This document shows positions 35,533 to 43,484 of a stretch of DNA of 64,000 nt, one piece after another. Position numbers and translations under genes: made by a program. Numbering within the stretch: the stretch's first letter is position 1; each line of letters begins with the position of its first letter. This stretch comes from UBA1547 sp035399865 (GTDB lineage Bacteria > Patescibacteriota > Saccharimonadia > Saccharimonadales > Saccharimonadaceae): assembly GCA_035399865.1 (NCBI GenBank), contig DAOPJW010000004.1, positions 55,650-119,649 of the forward strand, given 5' to 3'. The notes under the pieces are model-generated. The model ran no database searches and had not been told where the DNA came from. It saw only the letters and a list, made by a program, of their open reading frames with translations.

Positions 35533-36423
35533 TTAATCACTAATTAGATTATGAATACGTTCAAATTCATTTTTGTTTTTGAATTTAATTGTTATCTGAC
35601 CAGCTCCTCTTGAATTTGTGCGAATACTAACTTCTGTTTTAAATTTTTTTATCATGTAATTTAATTGTTTTTCATAAATTTGTTTAACCGATCGCGTCGA
35701 AGATGTTTTTAAATTAGTTTGGCTTTTCTTTAAGTCAACGATAAATTGTTCAATTTTTCTAGATGGCCAATTTTCTGATACTATTTTTTCTAACACTTTC
35801 TTTAGTGATTTATTATCTAAACCAATAAGCGGTCTAATCTGTCCTTCCGTTATTTTTCCATCAAGAAGCATCTGCTTGGCAAAATCTGGTAATTTTAATA
35901 AACGTAATGTATTACTAACAGTACTTGTAGATCTATTTCCTACTTTTTTACCAATTTGCTCCAGAGAAAGATTGAATTGATCGCGTAATTTTAAATAAGC
36001 TGTCGCAGTTTCAAGAGGATTAAGATCTTTTCTTTGCAAATTTTCAATCAAGGATATTTCCAATTTTCGTTGATCAGTTAATGTTCTAACGAGAGCTGGA
36101 ATTTTTTCTAGTTTAGCGATTTTGGCTGCTCTAAAACGACGCTCACCTGCTACAATTTTAAAGCCACCACCTTTTTCAGGAGTAACGATAATCGGTTGAA
36201 CAACTCCGTATTCAGCGATAGAAGCAGCTAATTCATCAAGCTCTAACTGATCAAAATATTTACGTGGCTGGTCTGAGTCAGCAATTATTTGGTCGAGTTT
36301 TATCTGTCTAAGTTCACTTACCATTTGATCTTGAGAAGCAGTTGGATCAAATGATTCATCAAGCAAATCTGTTGGAATTAAAGACTCAAAACCTCTCCCT
36401 AAACCTTTTTTAGATACTGGCAC
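35533..36423 (-). CDS. parB: Chromosome partitioning protein ParB
   Basis: A 296-residue ParB/Spo0J: N-terminal ParB nuclease-like CTPase domain with the GERRFRAAK box (about residues 90-100), a KorB-like helix-turn-helix (LEQIGKKVGNRSTSTVSNTLRLLKL cut here into LEQIGKKVGNRS and TSTVSNTLRLLKL) and a C-terminal dimerisation region. It binds parS sites and loads SMC. It overlaps parA by 14 bases. I found no convincing parS consensus in the window. Confidence 0.94.
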   Translation of the reverse strand: MPVSKKGLGRGFESLIPTDLLDESFDPTASQDQMVSELRQIKLDQIIADSDQPRKYFDQLELDELAASIAEYGVVQPIIVTPEKGGGFKIVAGERRFRAAKIAKLEKIPALVRTLTDQRKLEISLIENLQRKDLNPLETATAYLKLRDQFNLSLEQIGKKVGNRSTSTVSNTLRLLKLPDFAKQMLLDGKITEGQIRPLIGLDNKSLKKVLEKIVSENWPSRKIEQFIVDLKKSQTNLKTSSTRSVKQIYEKQLNYMIKKFKTEVSIRTNSRGAGQITIKFKNKNEFERIHNLISD

Positions 36424-37177
36424 GATTAATCACCTCCTTTGAAAGTGCTTTATAAGCACGTGCTCCTTTGGAAAATCTGTCATAAACACCAATTGGTAAG
36501 CCATGGCTAGGAGCTTCAGCCAATCTGATATTTCTAGGAATAACGGTATTGAACACTTTCCCTGGAAAATGCTTCTTTATTTCTTCATGTACCTGACTAC
36601 TTAAAGTTGTGCGTTTATCCATCATTGTCGGCAATACACCCAATAGTTCTAAGGTTGGATTCATACCCTTTCTAACTAATTTCATTGTTTCAAGTAATTG
36701 TCCTAACCCTTCCAATGCATAGAATTCAGCTTGTACTGGTAATAAAACATATTTTGCGGCAATTAATCCGTTAACGGTAAGCAAACTCAAACTTGGCGGA
36801 CTATCAATAATAATTACGTCATAATTTATTCGACAATTTTCGATTGCATTTTTTAATCTTGAAAAACGCTTCTCCACTTGAGCTAACTCAACTTCAACAT
36901 TAGCAAGTGTCGGAATTGCTGGAGCAAAATAAAAATTATCGAACTTCGTCGGCATAACAACCTGATCAAGTGTCGTTTTCATCATAGCAACATCAGACAT
37001 CGTTAATTTTAGATTTTGTTTATCTAGGCCAAGACCACTGGTTGCATTTCCTTGTGGGTCAAAATCAATTAACAACGTGTTTCTTCCAGACTTTGCAATA
37101 TAATAAGCCAGATTAACAGCCGTAGTCGTTTTACCTACTCCACCTTTTTGGTTAGTTACTGATATTACAGTTGTCAC
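36410..37177 (-). CDS. parA: Chromosome partitioning ATPase ParA/Soj
   Basis: A 255-residue Walker-type ATPase: deviant Walker A NQKGGVGKTTTAVNLA, DFDPQGNAT and the IIDSPPSLSLLTVNGL Walker B region. It drives segregation with ParB. I prefer the GTG start at 37177 (MTTVISVTNQKGG), which has GAGGG about eleven bases upstream; a TTG at 37195 is the alternative. The promoter is an extended -10 TGcTATAAT (hexamer 37210-37215), giving a leader of about 26 bases, and it abuts the rplU terminator. Confidence 0.93.
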   Translation of the reverse strand: MTTVISVTNQKGGVGKTTTAVNLAYYIAKSGRNTLLIDFDPQGNATSGLGLDKQNLKLTMSDVAMMKTTLDQVVMPTKFDNFYFAPAIPTLANVEVELAQVEKRFSRLKNAIENCRINYDVIIIDSPPSLSLLTVNGLIAAKYVLLPVQAEFYALEGLGQLLETMKLVRKGMNPTLELLGVLPTMMDKRTTLSSQVHEEIKKHFPGKVFNTVIPRNIRLAEAPSHGLPIGVYDRFSKGARAYKALSKEVINRASI

Positions 37178-37227
37178 GTGTTGATATTCCCTCAATTCTC
37201 TAAGTATTCATTATAGCATGAGCATTT

Positions 37228-37258
37228 AAAAATCCCCGTTAGTTATTCGGGGATTTTT
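37228..37258 (-). terminator. rplU terminator
   Basis: Three bases after the rplU stop: AAAAATCCCCG pairs with CGGGGATTTTT around a nine-base loop, an 11-bp stem with a T-run on the minus strand. It separates rplU from parAB. Confidence 0.88.
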
Positions 37259-37261
37259 GAT

Positions 37262-37570
37262 TTATTTTATGGATAATATTTCAATTTTTGAGTATTTTTG
37301 ACGATGACCAGTTTCTTTGTGAACACGTTTTTTAGATTTATAACGAATTACGCGAATTTTTTCGCCCTTAATAAGGTCTTCGACGACCTTTGCGACAACC
37401 TTAACACCTTCTACAATCGGCTTTCCGACGCTAATCTTATCACCGTCGATAACCAACAGTGCGTCCAAGTTGAGCTCTTTTGTACCTTCAGGGAGGAGGT
37501 CCACCAGGAGGGTCTCTTTTTCGGCGACAATAAATTGTTTTCCGCCGATCTTAACGACTGCTTTTGACAT
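37262..37570 (-). CDS. rplU: 50S ribosomal protein L21
   Basis: A 102-residue bL21: KAVVKIGGKQFIVAEKETLLVDLL, VLVIDGDKISVG-type middle (LLVIDGDKISVGKPIVEG) and the basic signature KIRVIRYKSKKRVHKETGHRQKYSKIEI. It binds 23S domain V/L20. It has AAGGA eight bases before ATG and its own promoter with TTGTTC, 17 bases, TATAAT (37613-37641). Normally L21 and L27 are adjacent; here they are 32 kb apart. Confidence 0.96.
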   Translation of the reverse strand: MSKAVVKIGGKQFIVAEKETLLVDLLPEGTKELNLDALLVIDGDKISVGKPIVEGVKVVAKVVEDLIKGEKIRVIRYKSKKRVHKETGHRQKYSKIEILSIK

Positions 37571-37612
37571 CTAATTATTCCTTTTTATAAATTTATAAAT
37601 AATCAACTGCTG

Positions 37613-37641
37613 ATTATAACAGATAAGAAGCAATTGAACAA
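37613..37641 (-). promoter_or_regulatory. rplU promoter
   Basis: -35 TTGTTC (37636-37641), 17 bases, -10 TATAAT (37613-37618). Predicted leader of about 36 bases with an AAGGA ribosome site. Confidence 0.7.
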
Positions 37642-37668
37642 GTATCAATATGGGATAAACTATATCTG

Positions 37669-38553
37669 TTATATTTGTCCAGAAGCAGAAATTAAAATTG
37701 TAGCAAAAGCAAATATTATCAAACCGATGGATTTATATAAACCGTGATGTTTTTTCCAATTCTTTCGATAATTTTCTGGTAGTTTATGACGATAATAATG
37801 TGACCAGATAGAAACAATAGTTGCTATTAATATTATCCCCAAGCAAACAATTGTCAATGGAGTAATAGAATTAACAGCTAATCTAAAATGAGACCATATG
37901 TCATTGTTACTGCTTAAAACTGCACTTATAAATGATCGGTGAGTGTTCGCAATCGCATTTGCTGAAGACAAACCATAAAAAGCAACGATAAACTCAGACG
38001 ACTCGTTCATATATTCACCATCAACTACAGCAAATCCTACATCTTGATAATCAGGATTCAAGATATTTTTTCTATGTTCAACCGAATTCATCCATGCATT
38101 TATTACCGCATCCGTTGAAGTATAATCTTTTGCTAAATTTTCTCCAGCTTTACTGAAATCATACCCCTCATCTTCTAGCCACTTCCAAGGCTGAACACCA
38201 TCTGGAGAAATATGCGCCCAATATTGTTTCTTAAACATATCTTGAGCTTTAGAATTCGATGCTTGATTTAGTTTGTGATTAATCATTAACAACGGCAAAT
38301 CTGCTCTTTGCCTTTCAGCATTTGTGACATTTAAAAGAGATTCGACAGTGATATCAGTTTTTTTACCCGCCACAAGATCAGCTGTAATACCGCTGTATAT
38401 AAATTGAGCACCAATCACGGTAAGAAATACAAGCAATAATCCATAACGTCTGATTAGATGTGGTCTAAATTCATTTTTTTCATCTGGAATTATGACTTGC
38501 CTGACAAGATTTCTAACCATATTAGTTTTATTTTTTTTACTTTTTATTGGCAT
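37669..38553 (-). CDS. CAP/SCP-domain membrane protein
   Basis: About 294 residues: basic N terminus, span near residues 36-55, an extracytoplasmic CAP domain (about 65-210) and two C-terminal spans. CAP marks are NAERQRADLPLL, WAHISPDG with the cleft His, GENLA and AWMNSVEHRKNIL with the second His and Glu. Bacterial CAP proteins are secreted or surface proteins of poorly known activity. I start at the ATG at 38553 (MPIKSKKN), because a longer reading from 38586 covers a TTGACA promoter-like box. It ends the small operon that begins at 39175. Confidence 0.85.
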   Translation of the reverse strand: MPIKSKKNKTNMVRNLVRQVIIPDEKNEFRPHLIRRYGLLLVFLTVIGAQFIYSGITADLVAGKKTDITVESLLNVTNAERQRADLPLLMINHKLNQASNSKAQDMFKKQYWAHISPDGVQPWKWLEDEGYDFSKAGENLAKDYTSTDAVINAWMNSVEHRKNILNPDYQDVGFAVVDGEYMNESSEFIVAFYGLSSANAIANTHRSFISAVLSSNNDIWSHFRLAVNSITPLTIVCLGIILIATIVSIWSHYYRHKLPENYRKNWKKHHGLYKSIGLIIFAFATILISASGQI

Positions 38554-38593
38554 TTGTAATATCCAATATATAACACTTGCTGTCAAAAAGCGA

Positions 38594-38971
38594 TTAGCTC
38601 TTTAATTTACGCCGAAGATAATTTATCCTATCATGATTTAGACCATAAAAATGTGCAATTTCGTGCCATAAAGTACGTTTAATATTGTTGAGTAAGTCAT
38701 TTTCATTTTTTGATAATTCCATAAGCGGATTTTTAAACAACGTAATTTTATCAGGCAACACCAAGTTATAACTAGCCCCTCTTTGAGTCAACGGAATCCC
38801 CTCATATAATCCAAGTAATAGATTATTTCTTGTTACCCCTATTTTTTTTCTTTGATTAGACGATGGTTCGTCTGCCATTACTATAGCCACGTTCTGAAGA
38901 CCCCTAATATACTCTTGTGGTAATTCATTCATAGCTTTGGTTATTAACTTATCGAACTGCTCGTCCGTCAT
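38594..38971 (-). CDS. Zincin-like metallopeptidase (DUF1025 family)
   Basis: A 125-residue protein with a C-terminal HEIAHFYGLNHDRI zinc motif (about residues 105-118), HExxHxxGxxH plus a following Asp, and an N-terminal helix FDKLITKAMNELPQEY. This matches the small metallopeptidase family zincins found near actinobacterial and CPR envelope genes. Substrate unknown. It follows the acidic 64-residue gene by nine bases. Confidence 0.87.
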   Translation of the reverse strand: MTDEQFDKLITKAMNELPQEYIRGLQNVAIVMADEPSSNQRKKIGVTRNNLLLGLYEGIPLTQRGASYNLVLPDKITLFKNPLMELSKNENDLLNNIKRTLWHEIAHFYGLNHDRINYLRRKLKS

Positions 38972-38980
38972 TTATAGCCT

Positions 38981-39175
38981 TTACTCGTCAGAAAATGTAA
39001 ACCATTCTGGATCTTTGTGTATGTCTTTTACGACATTATCCCAGAAAGAATCTAACGAGCCCTCGTCAATTTGTTCATCTAAACGAATTTCGTCATCAGA
39101 CTTCGAAGAACTAGATTTTTTATCAAAATAGTATTCGTCTATTTCGCTTTTCTTTGATCTTTTAAATATCGACAT
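38981..39175 (-). CDS. Small acidic hypothetical protein
   Basis: A 64-residue hydrophilic protein with a basic first ten residues (MSIFKRSKKS), a Ser/Asp-rich middle and an acidic, aromatic end (SFWDNVVKDIHKDPEWFTFSDE written in part). I do not recognise a family. It is likely real: it has AGGA about nine bases before ATG, a good promoter (TTGATT, 17 bases, TAAAAT with TGc extension, 39200-39228) and it heads an operon with the zincin and CAP genes. Confidence 0.65.
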   Translation of the reverse strand: MSIFKRSKKSEIDEYYFDKKSSSSKSDDEIRLDEQIDEGSLDSFWDNVVKDIHKDPEWFTFSDE

Positions 39176-39199
39176 GTTTATTTTTTATCCTATGGTGAT

Positions 39200-39228
39200 A
39201 TTTTAGCATAAAAAGTATAAAAAATCAA
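39200..39228 (-). promoter_or_regulatory. Promoter of the acidic protein-zincin-CAP operon
   Basis: -35 TTGATT (39223-39228), 17 bases, -10 TAAAAT (39200-39205) with a TGc extension. Leader of about 18 bases with AGGA. Confidence 0.7.
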
Positions 39229-39235
39229 TGGTTTG

Positions 39236-42200
39236 TTATTTTATTATTTTTTGAAGAGATATTTGCAATATAATCCCATCAATTTTCACTTCTGCACAAT
39301 ATTTGTATTCAGACTTATCGCTTAACTCTTCCGCTAATGTTTCATCGGTAATTATTTTTTTGTATTTTTTTATAGCTTCAATCAATTCTTTATTATCAGT
39401 AATTAGTGATAATTGAATTCTATCATCAACATTCAAGCCAGCATCCTTTCTAGCCGACTGAATATAACGAATGATTTCTCGGGCGATGCCTTCATTTTTT
39501 AACTCGGGAGTAACTCCTAAATCAAGGTTGTATTCTTGACCTAATTTAACTTCTTTGACATTTAATTCTTCTTTTAATATATCCGCAAAATCAATATGCT
39601 CTCCTAATGATGGTATCGTAACACATGCTAAAGGTTGTCGAACTTTCAAATGAGCCCTAGCTCGAATAGATAGACCCTGATTAACATAGTCACGAATTTT
39701 TTTCATGTCATCTACGACTAAATCATTTATTTTACCGACTTCTGGCCAATCCAGCAAATGAACACTCTCTCCACCTGTCATCTTTTGATAAAGTTCTTCA
39801 GCCAAAAACGGTGTAAAAGGTGCTAAAACCATGGATAATTTGACTAGCAAATAATGTAGTGTTCTGTAGGCATTATTTTTATCTTCATCATCACCAGATT
39901 TCCAAAAACGTCGCCGACTTCGCCTAACATACCAATTACTGGCATCTTCTATGAATGGAAATATTGGCTTGACGGCATTTGGAATATCGTATGCATGCAT
40001 ATTATCTGTGACCTCTTTTATCAACTGATGGATTCGACTAATAATCCACTGATCTAATGGATTTTCTAGAAATTCTGTCGGATCGACTAAATTACCGTCA
40101 TATTCCCAATTGTCAACTTCCGCATACATAGTAAAGAAATCGTACATATTCCAAATCATGCTTAGCTTTCTGGCAATATCACCAACCTCTTTATCATGTA
40201 ATGCAAAATCTTCACCATTTAGAAGTGGGCTAGATAACAATAAGAAACGCAAACTATCCGCACTATATTTATCCATCAATTCGTTAGGATCGGTAAAATT
40301 ACCGTAACTTTTACTCATTTTACGACCGTCATTACCAAATATATTACCGGTAACAATTACATTTTTAAAGGCATTACGACCAAATAAGCCTACACTGATA
40401 GCATGGACGTAATAGAACCAAGCTCTAACCTGGCCAACATATTCAACTATAAAGTCTCCGGGGAAATTTTGTTCAAATTTTTCAATATTTTCAAAGGGAT
40501 AATGAAATTGTGCAAATGGCATACTGCCACTCTCGAACCAACAATCCATTACTTTATCTATCCTTTTATAGTGAACTCCGTCGATATCAAAAGTTACTTC
40601 ATCAACCCAAGGTCGATGGTAATCCTCTAATTCAACCCCGCTAAGCTCTTTTAATTCTGCATAACTACCGATAACTTTGATATGTTCGGTACCGTCTTTA
40701 TCAATACCTTTCCACACCGGCATAGCGGTTGCCCAAAATCTATCACGCGATAAATTCCAATCTGGCGCCTGTTCAATGGTATTTTCAAAGCGTCCATTTT
40801 TTATATGATCCGGAAACCAATTTATATTATGATTATTTTGTTCTAGCATTTCGACCCGCTGAGAATCGATATCCATGAACCAACTTGGGTGTGCTCTATA
40901 CATTAATCGATGTCCAGTTCGAGGATTATGAGGATATTCGTGGCGGATATATTCTATTTTCCAAGCGATGCCACGTTCGTGTAGTGTCTTTGCGATTGTT
41001 TTGTTTATTTCCCAAACGTCCTCACCTTTCCACTCAGTTTCGATATATTTACCAAATTCATCTATAACATGAACGACTGGAATTTCATTTACAGTCGCTA
41101 AATTGAAATCATCTTCACCATAGGCAGGTGCGATATGGACTATGCCGGTACCAGATTCAGTCGTGACAAAATCAGCTGACCAAATTTTGTGCACATTGCC
41201 TCCCCTGTCCGCAAAAAGTGGTTCGTACGACTTGCCTATTAAATCTTTGCCTTTGATATCGCGAATAACTTTGTATTCCATAGCGTTATGTTTCTCATCA
41301 GTCAACACACCGCCCAATGTAGCTTTTGCCAATATAAATTGGTCATTGCCAACTTCAACTTCGACATAAGTTATATCTTTATTTATAGCCAGAGCCGTAT
41401 TACCGGGGAGCGTCCAAGGCGTGGTCGTCCAAGCCAACAAATAAGTCGGCTTATACCAATCATTATTAAATATAATAAATTCAACGCTGTCGTCGTTTGA
41501 ATCCGAAAACTGGTTACATAGCTCAATTATCCTGTTCTCTATATCTTTAGAAATACCTTTTTTATAAATCAATTTCTCGACCGATGAGTCAGAATGTTTG
41601 AAATTAAACACTATTTCTTGACCATTTATATACTCATTCCAAAAACCAGGCTTTAATTTTTCGGTTACTAGTTTCTCATATTGATTTAGCTTTTTTTCAG
41701 GAATTATTAACTTATAGTTTCCACTTTTGCTCTTTTTACTAATATCTAGACCTAGTTTCTTTAAATCACAATCGATATTATCAACACCCATCAAATAGCT
41801 TTTTGGTTCTTCGACTAGTTTGAATTTTACATAAACGCTAGGGTCGGTAACTTCGATGTAGGCACCGGCATCCATCGTGACTTCGGCTTTGGAAAGCGGT
41901 GTCGCCCATTTGGTGTCATACATTAGAACCCGCTCACCTTCGTAAATTTTTCCTTTTTCGTATAATGTTTTAAAAGCCCACCAAACAGACTCCATATATT
42001 TTTTGTCCATGGTTTTATAGGCACCCTTGAAATCTACCCAACGCCCAATGCGATCGATAGTATCTTCCCATAAATCACCTGTCGCCACCATACTTTCTCG
42101 AGCAGTCGTAATATAATCCGCCAAACTAATTTTCGTTCCGATATCATGCCTGTCAGTAATGCCAAGTTTTTTCTCTACGAAATTTTCTGCTGGCAATCCA

Positions 42201-42463
42201 TGACAATCCCAACCCCAAACACGTTCAACATATTTGCCTTTCATAGTTTGATAGCGAGGAATCACGTCTTTAACAACACTAGACAATAAAGTACCATGAT
42301 GAGGAATGCCAGTTATAAATGGTGGGCCATCATAAAATACATATCCGTTATCTTTCGAACGAATTTCCAACGACTTTTTAAATGTTTTTTTCTTTTTCCA
42401 ACTTATTGATAAATCTTTTTCATATTCAATTGCCCGACGTCGAGTGTTTGATTTAAACTTCAT
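39236..42463 (-). CDS. ileS: Isoleucine--tRNA ligase, eukaryote-like (IleS2) type
   Basis: A 1075-residue class I synthetase. HIGH-type motif is GPPFITGIPHHGT followed by YQTMKGKYVERVWGWDCHG, and KMSKS lies in NDGRKMSKSYGNF; the CP1 editing domain carries the TTPWTLPGNTALAI segment. Length and the HHGT/GWDCHG pattern resemble the IleS2 class, which includes eukaryotic and mupirocin-tolerant bacterial enzymes, rather than the usual 930-residue IleS1. The ATG follows AAGGAG at about seven bases. Expression is likely governed by the T-box leader upstream. Confidence 0.95.
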   Translation of the reverse strand: MKFKSNTRRRAIEYEKDLSISWKKKKTFKKSLEIRSKDNGYVFYDGPPFITGIPHHGTLLSSVVKDVIPRYQTMKGKYVERVWGWDCHGLPAENFVEKKLGITDRHDIGTKISLADYITTARESMVATGDLWEDTIDRIGRWVDFKGAYKTMDKKYMESVWWAFKTLYEKGKIYEGERVLMYDTKWATPLSKAEVTMDAGAYIEVTDPSVYVKFKLVEEPKSYLMGVDNIDCDLKKLGLDISKKSKSGNYKLIIPEKKLNQYEKLVTEKLKPGFWNEYINGQEIVFNFKHSDSSVEKLIYKKGISKDIENRIIELCNQFSDSNDDSVEFIIFNNDWYKPTYLLAWTTTPWTLPGNTALAINKDITYVEVEVGNDQFILAKATLGGVLTDEKHNAMEYKVIRDIKGKDLIGKSYEPLFADRGGNVHKIWSADFVTTESGTGIVHIAPAYGEDDFNLATVNEIPVVHVIDEFGKYIETEWKGEDVWEINKTIAKTLHERGIAWKIEYIRHEYPHNPRTGHRLMYRAHPSWFMDIDSQRVEMLEQNNHNINWFPDHIKNGRFENTIEQAPDWNLSRDRFWATAMPVWKGIDKDGTEHIKVIGSYAELKELSGVELEDYHRPWVDEVTFDIDGVHYKRIDKVMDCWFESGSMPFAQFHYPFENIEKFEQNFPGDFIVEYVGQVRAWFYYVHAISVGLFGRNAFKNVIVTGNIFGNDGRKMSKSYGNFTDPNELMDKYSADSLRFLLLSSPLLNGEDFALHDKEVGDIARKLSMIWNMYDFFTMYAEVDNWEYDGNLVDPTEFLENPLDQWIISRIHQLIKEVTDNMHAYDIPNAVKPIFPFIEDASNWYVRRSRRRFWKSGDDEDKNNAYRTLHYLLVKLSMVLAPFTPFLAEELYQKMTGGESVHLLDWPEVGKINDLVVDDMKKIRDYVNQGLSIRARAHLKVRQPLACVTIPSLGEHIDFADILKEELNVKEVKLGQEYNLDLGVTPELKNEGIAREIIRYIQSARKDAGLNVDDRIQLSLITDNKELIEAIKKYKKIITDETLAEELSDKSEYKYCAEVKIDGIILQISLQKIIK

Positions 42464-42684
42464 AACTGTCTCCTTTTAAAAAATAAAAAATCTCTTTTTA
42501 GTTACTGGAATCCTTCGACTTCGCTCAGGACGGTACCATCCAGTTTCTAAAAAGAGATTCTTTTTAGCACTTATTTTTCAGTCTTTCGTGCTGATGACGT
42601 TGGGTTCTATTTTTCAACCAAAAGGTTTGAATTTCTTCCCAAGGCATTCGTGGTTGATAGCCACTCATCCGCAATGGAACGCCA
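42464..42684 (-). promoter_or_regulatory. ileS T-box leader with short stem I
   Basis: From the predicted +1 (42684) the RNA reads: GGCGUUC/GAAUGCC stem enclosing a GUGG-CUAUCAA-CCAC hairpin whose seven-base loop holds AUC, an isoleucine codon (42643-42683); a UUGGG/CCCAA stem with inner UUCAAACC/GGUUGAA; an AGCAC/GUGCU stem III; and the T-box core AUGGUACCG (42530-42541 region) which can pair with ACCA of tRNA-Ile. A 13-bp terminator (AAUCUCUUUUUAG/CUAAAAAGAGAUU) with a T-run follows, then AAGGAG and the ileS ATG. This is a T-box riboswitch by motif and context; folding is by hand. Confidence 0.82.
42511..42530. repeat. Palindromic element inside the T-box terminator loop
   Basis: TCCTTCGACTTCGCTCAGGA: TCCT...AGGA and GA..TC arms form an imperfect palindrome. 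It resembles the TCCTGAGCGAAGTCGAAGGA elements seen scattered in many bacterial genomes. It occupies the apical part of the terminator hairpin. Confidence 0.6.
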
Positions 42685-42690
42685 TTATTT

Positions 42691-42719
42691 ATTATATACT
42701 CTAATAAAATGCTTAGCAA
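42691..42719 (-). promoter_or_regulatory. ileS T-box promoter
   Basis: -35 TTGCTA (42714-42719), 17 bases, -10 TATAAT (42691-42696). +1 falls at 42684, one base before stem I, so the riboswitch begins at the very 5' end. Confidence 0.8.
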
Positions 42720-42756
42720 CAAATTTATTAATTGGTACGGTATAATATTTTTTTAA

Positions 42757-43014
42757 CTAAGTATAAAAACTAATTTCCATGATTGTTGGCATCGGTAAAC
42801 CTGGCCAAGTTTGTTGCATAATACCATTATCAGTTAAAGAAATTACGGTTGGGTATTGAACAATGCCATATGTTTGGCAAAAATGAATGCCTTCTGGCGT
42901 GTCAGGGTTTACTTCTTCGATTTTGTGACCAGTTTGATGCTCGAAATCACGTAAATAACTGGTTACTTCTCTAGTATAATCAGTATTATTTTTATATATT
43001 ACTAATAATCTCAT
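42757..43014 (-). CDS. Thioredoxin-fold small protein
   Basis: An 85-residue protein with the thioredoxin-like order beta-alpha-beta: LLVIYKNNTD, then EEVNPDTPEGIHFCQTYGI and the cis-Pro segment VQYPTVISL. The CxxC pair is absent (only one Cys, in FCQTYG), so disulfide exchange is unlikely; it may bind a partner or act as a glutaredoxin-like relic. Its ATG overlaps the nrdR stop (ATGA), so it is co-translated with the repressor. Confidence 0.65.
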   Translation of the reverse strand: MRLLVIYKNNTDYTREVTSYLRDFEHQTGHKIEEVNPDTPEGIHFCQTYGIVQYPTVISLTDNGIMQQTWPGLPMPTIMEISFYT

Positions 43015-43478
43015 GTCTTATTTTTACTTTTTAATTTTTTACCACGACGTTCTTCTAAAATTTTCACAAAATCATCGAGAGTTTTAAATTTGTGATAGAC
43101 ACTCGCAAAACGCACGTATGCAACTTCATTTCTCATGGCTAGTTCGTCCAATACTATATCGCCAATTTGTTTTGAGGTCACTTCATTTTCACTTACTGCA
43201 TAAATATCATCTTCGATCTTTGAAATCATCTCTTCAACAATTACTTCAGAACTAAAAAATTTACCGACAGATCGCTTTATTGCCGTAGCTAATTTATCAC
43301 GATCAAATAATTCTCTAACGCCGTCTTTTTTGATTACTGCTAGATTTGGTTTTTCAATTCTTTCGTATGTCGTGAATCTTTTTCCGTCGGGAGTTTCCCG
43401 TCGTCTACGAATAGTAATGCCATCACCAACTTCACGTGATTCTATGACACGACTTTCACCAATCGCATACTTTTTCAT
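43011..43478 (-). CDS. nrdR: NrdR-like ATP-cone repressor lacking the zinc ribbon cysteines
   Basis: A 155-residue NrdR homologue. The ATP-cone (about residues 46-136, AVIKKDGVRELFDRDKLATAI through VAYVRFASVYHKF) is intact and senses ATP/dATP. The N-terminal DNA-binding zinc ribbon is aligned (RVIESREVGDGITIRRRRE, KRFTTYER) but all four zinc cysteines are gone: CPYC is replaced by KYAIG and CxxCG by TPDG. NrdR normally represses ribonucleotide reductase genes. It follows ftsZ by six bases. Confidence 0.85.
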   Translation of the reverse strand: MKKYAIGESRVIESREVGDGITIRRRRETPDGKRFTTYERIEKPNLAVIKKDGVRELFDRDKLATAIKRSVGKFFSSEVIVEEMISKIEDDIYAVSENEVTSKQIGDIVLDELAMRNEVAYVRFASVYHKFKTLDDFVKILEERRGKKLKSKNKT

Positions 43479-43484
43479 TAAAAA

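Noticed and set aside
37170..37190. CACGTG near the parA start as a possible parS site
   Set aside because: It matches the parS consensus TGTTTCACGTGAAACA at only about half of the positions, and CACGTG also occurs at 22993 and 36456.
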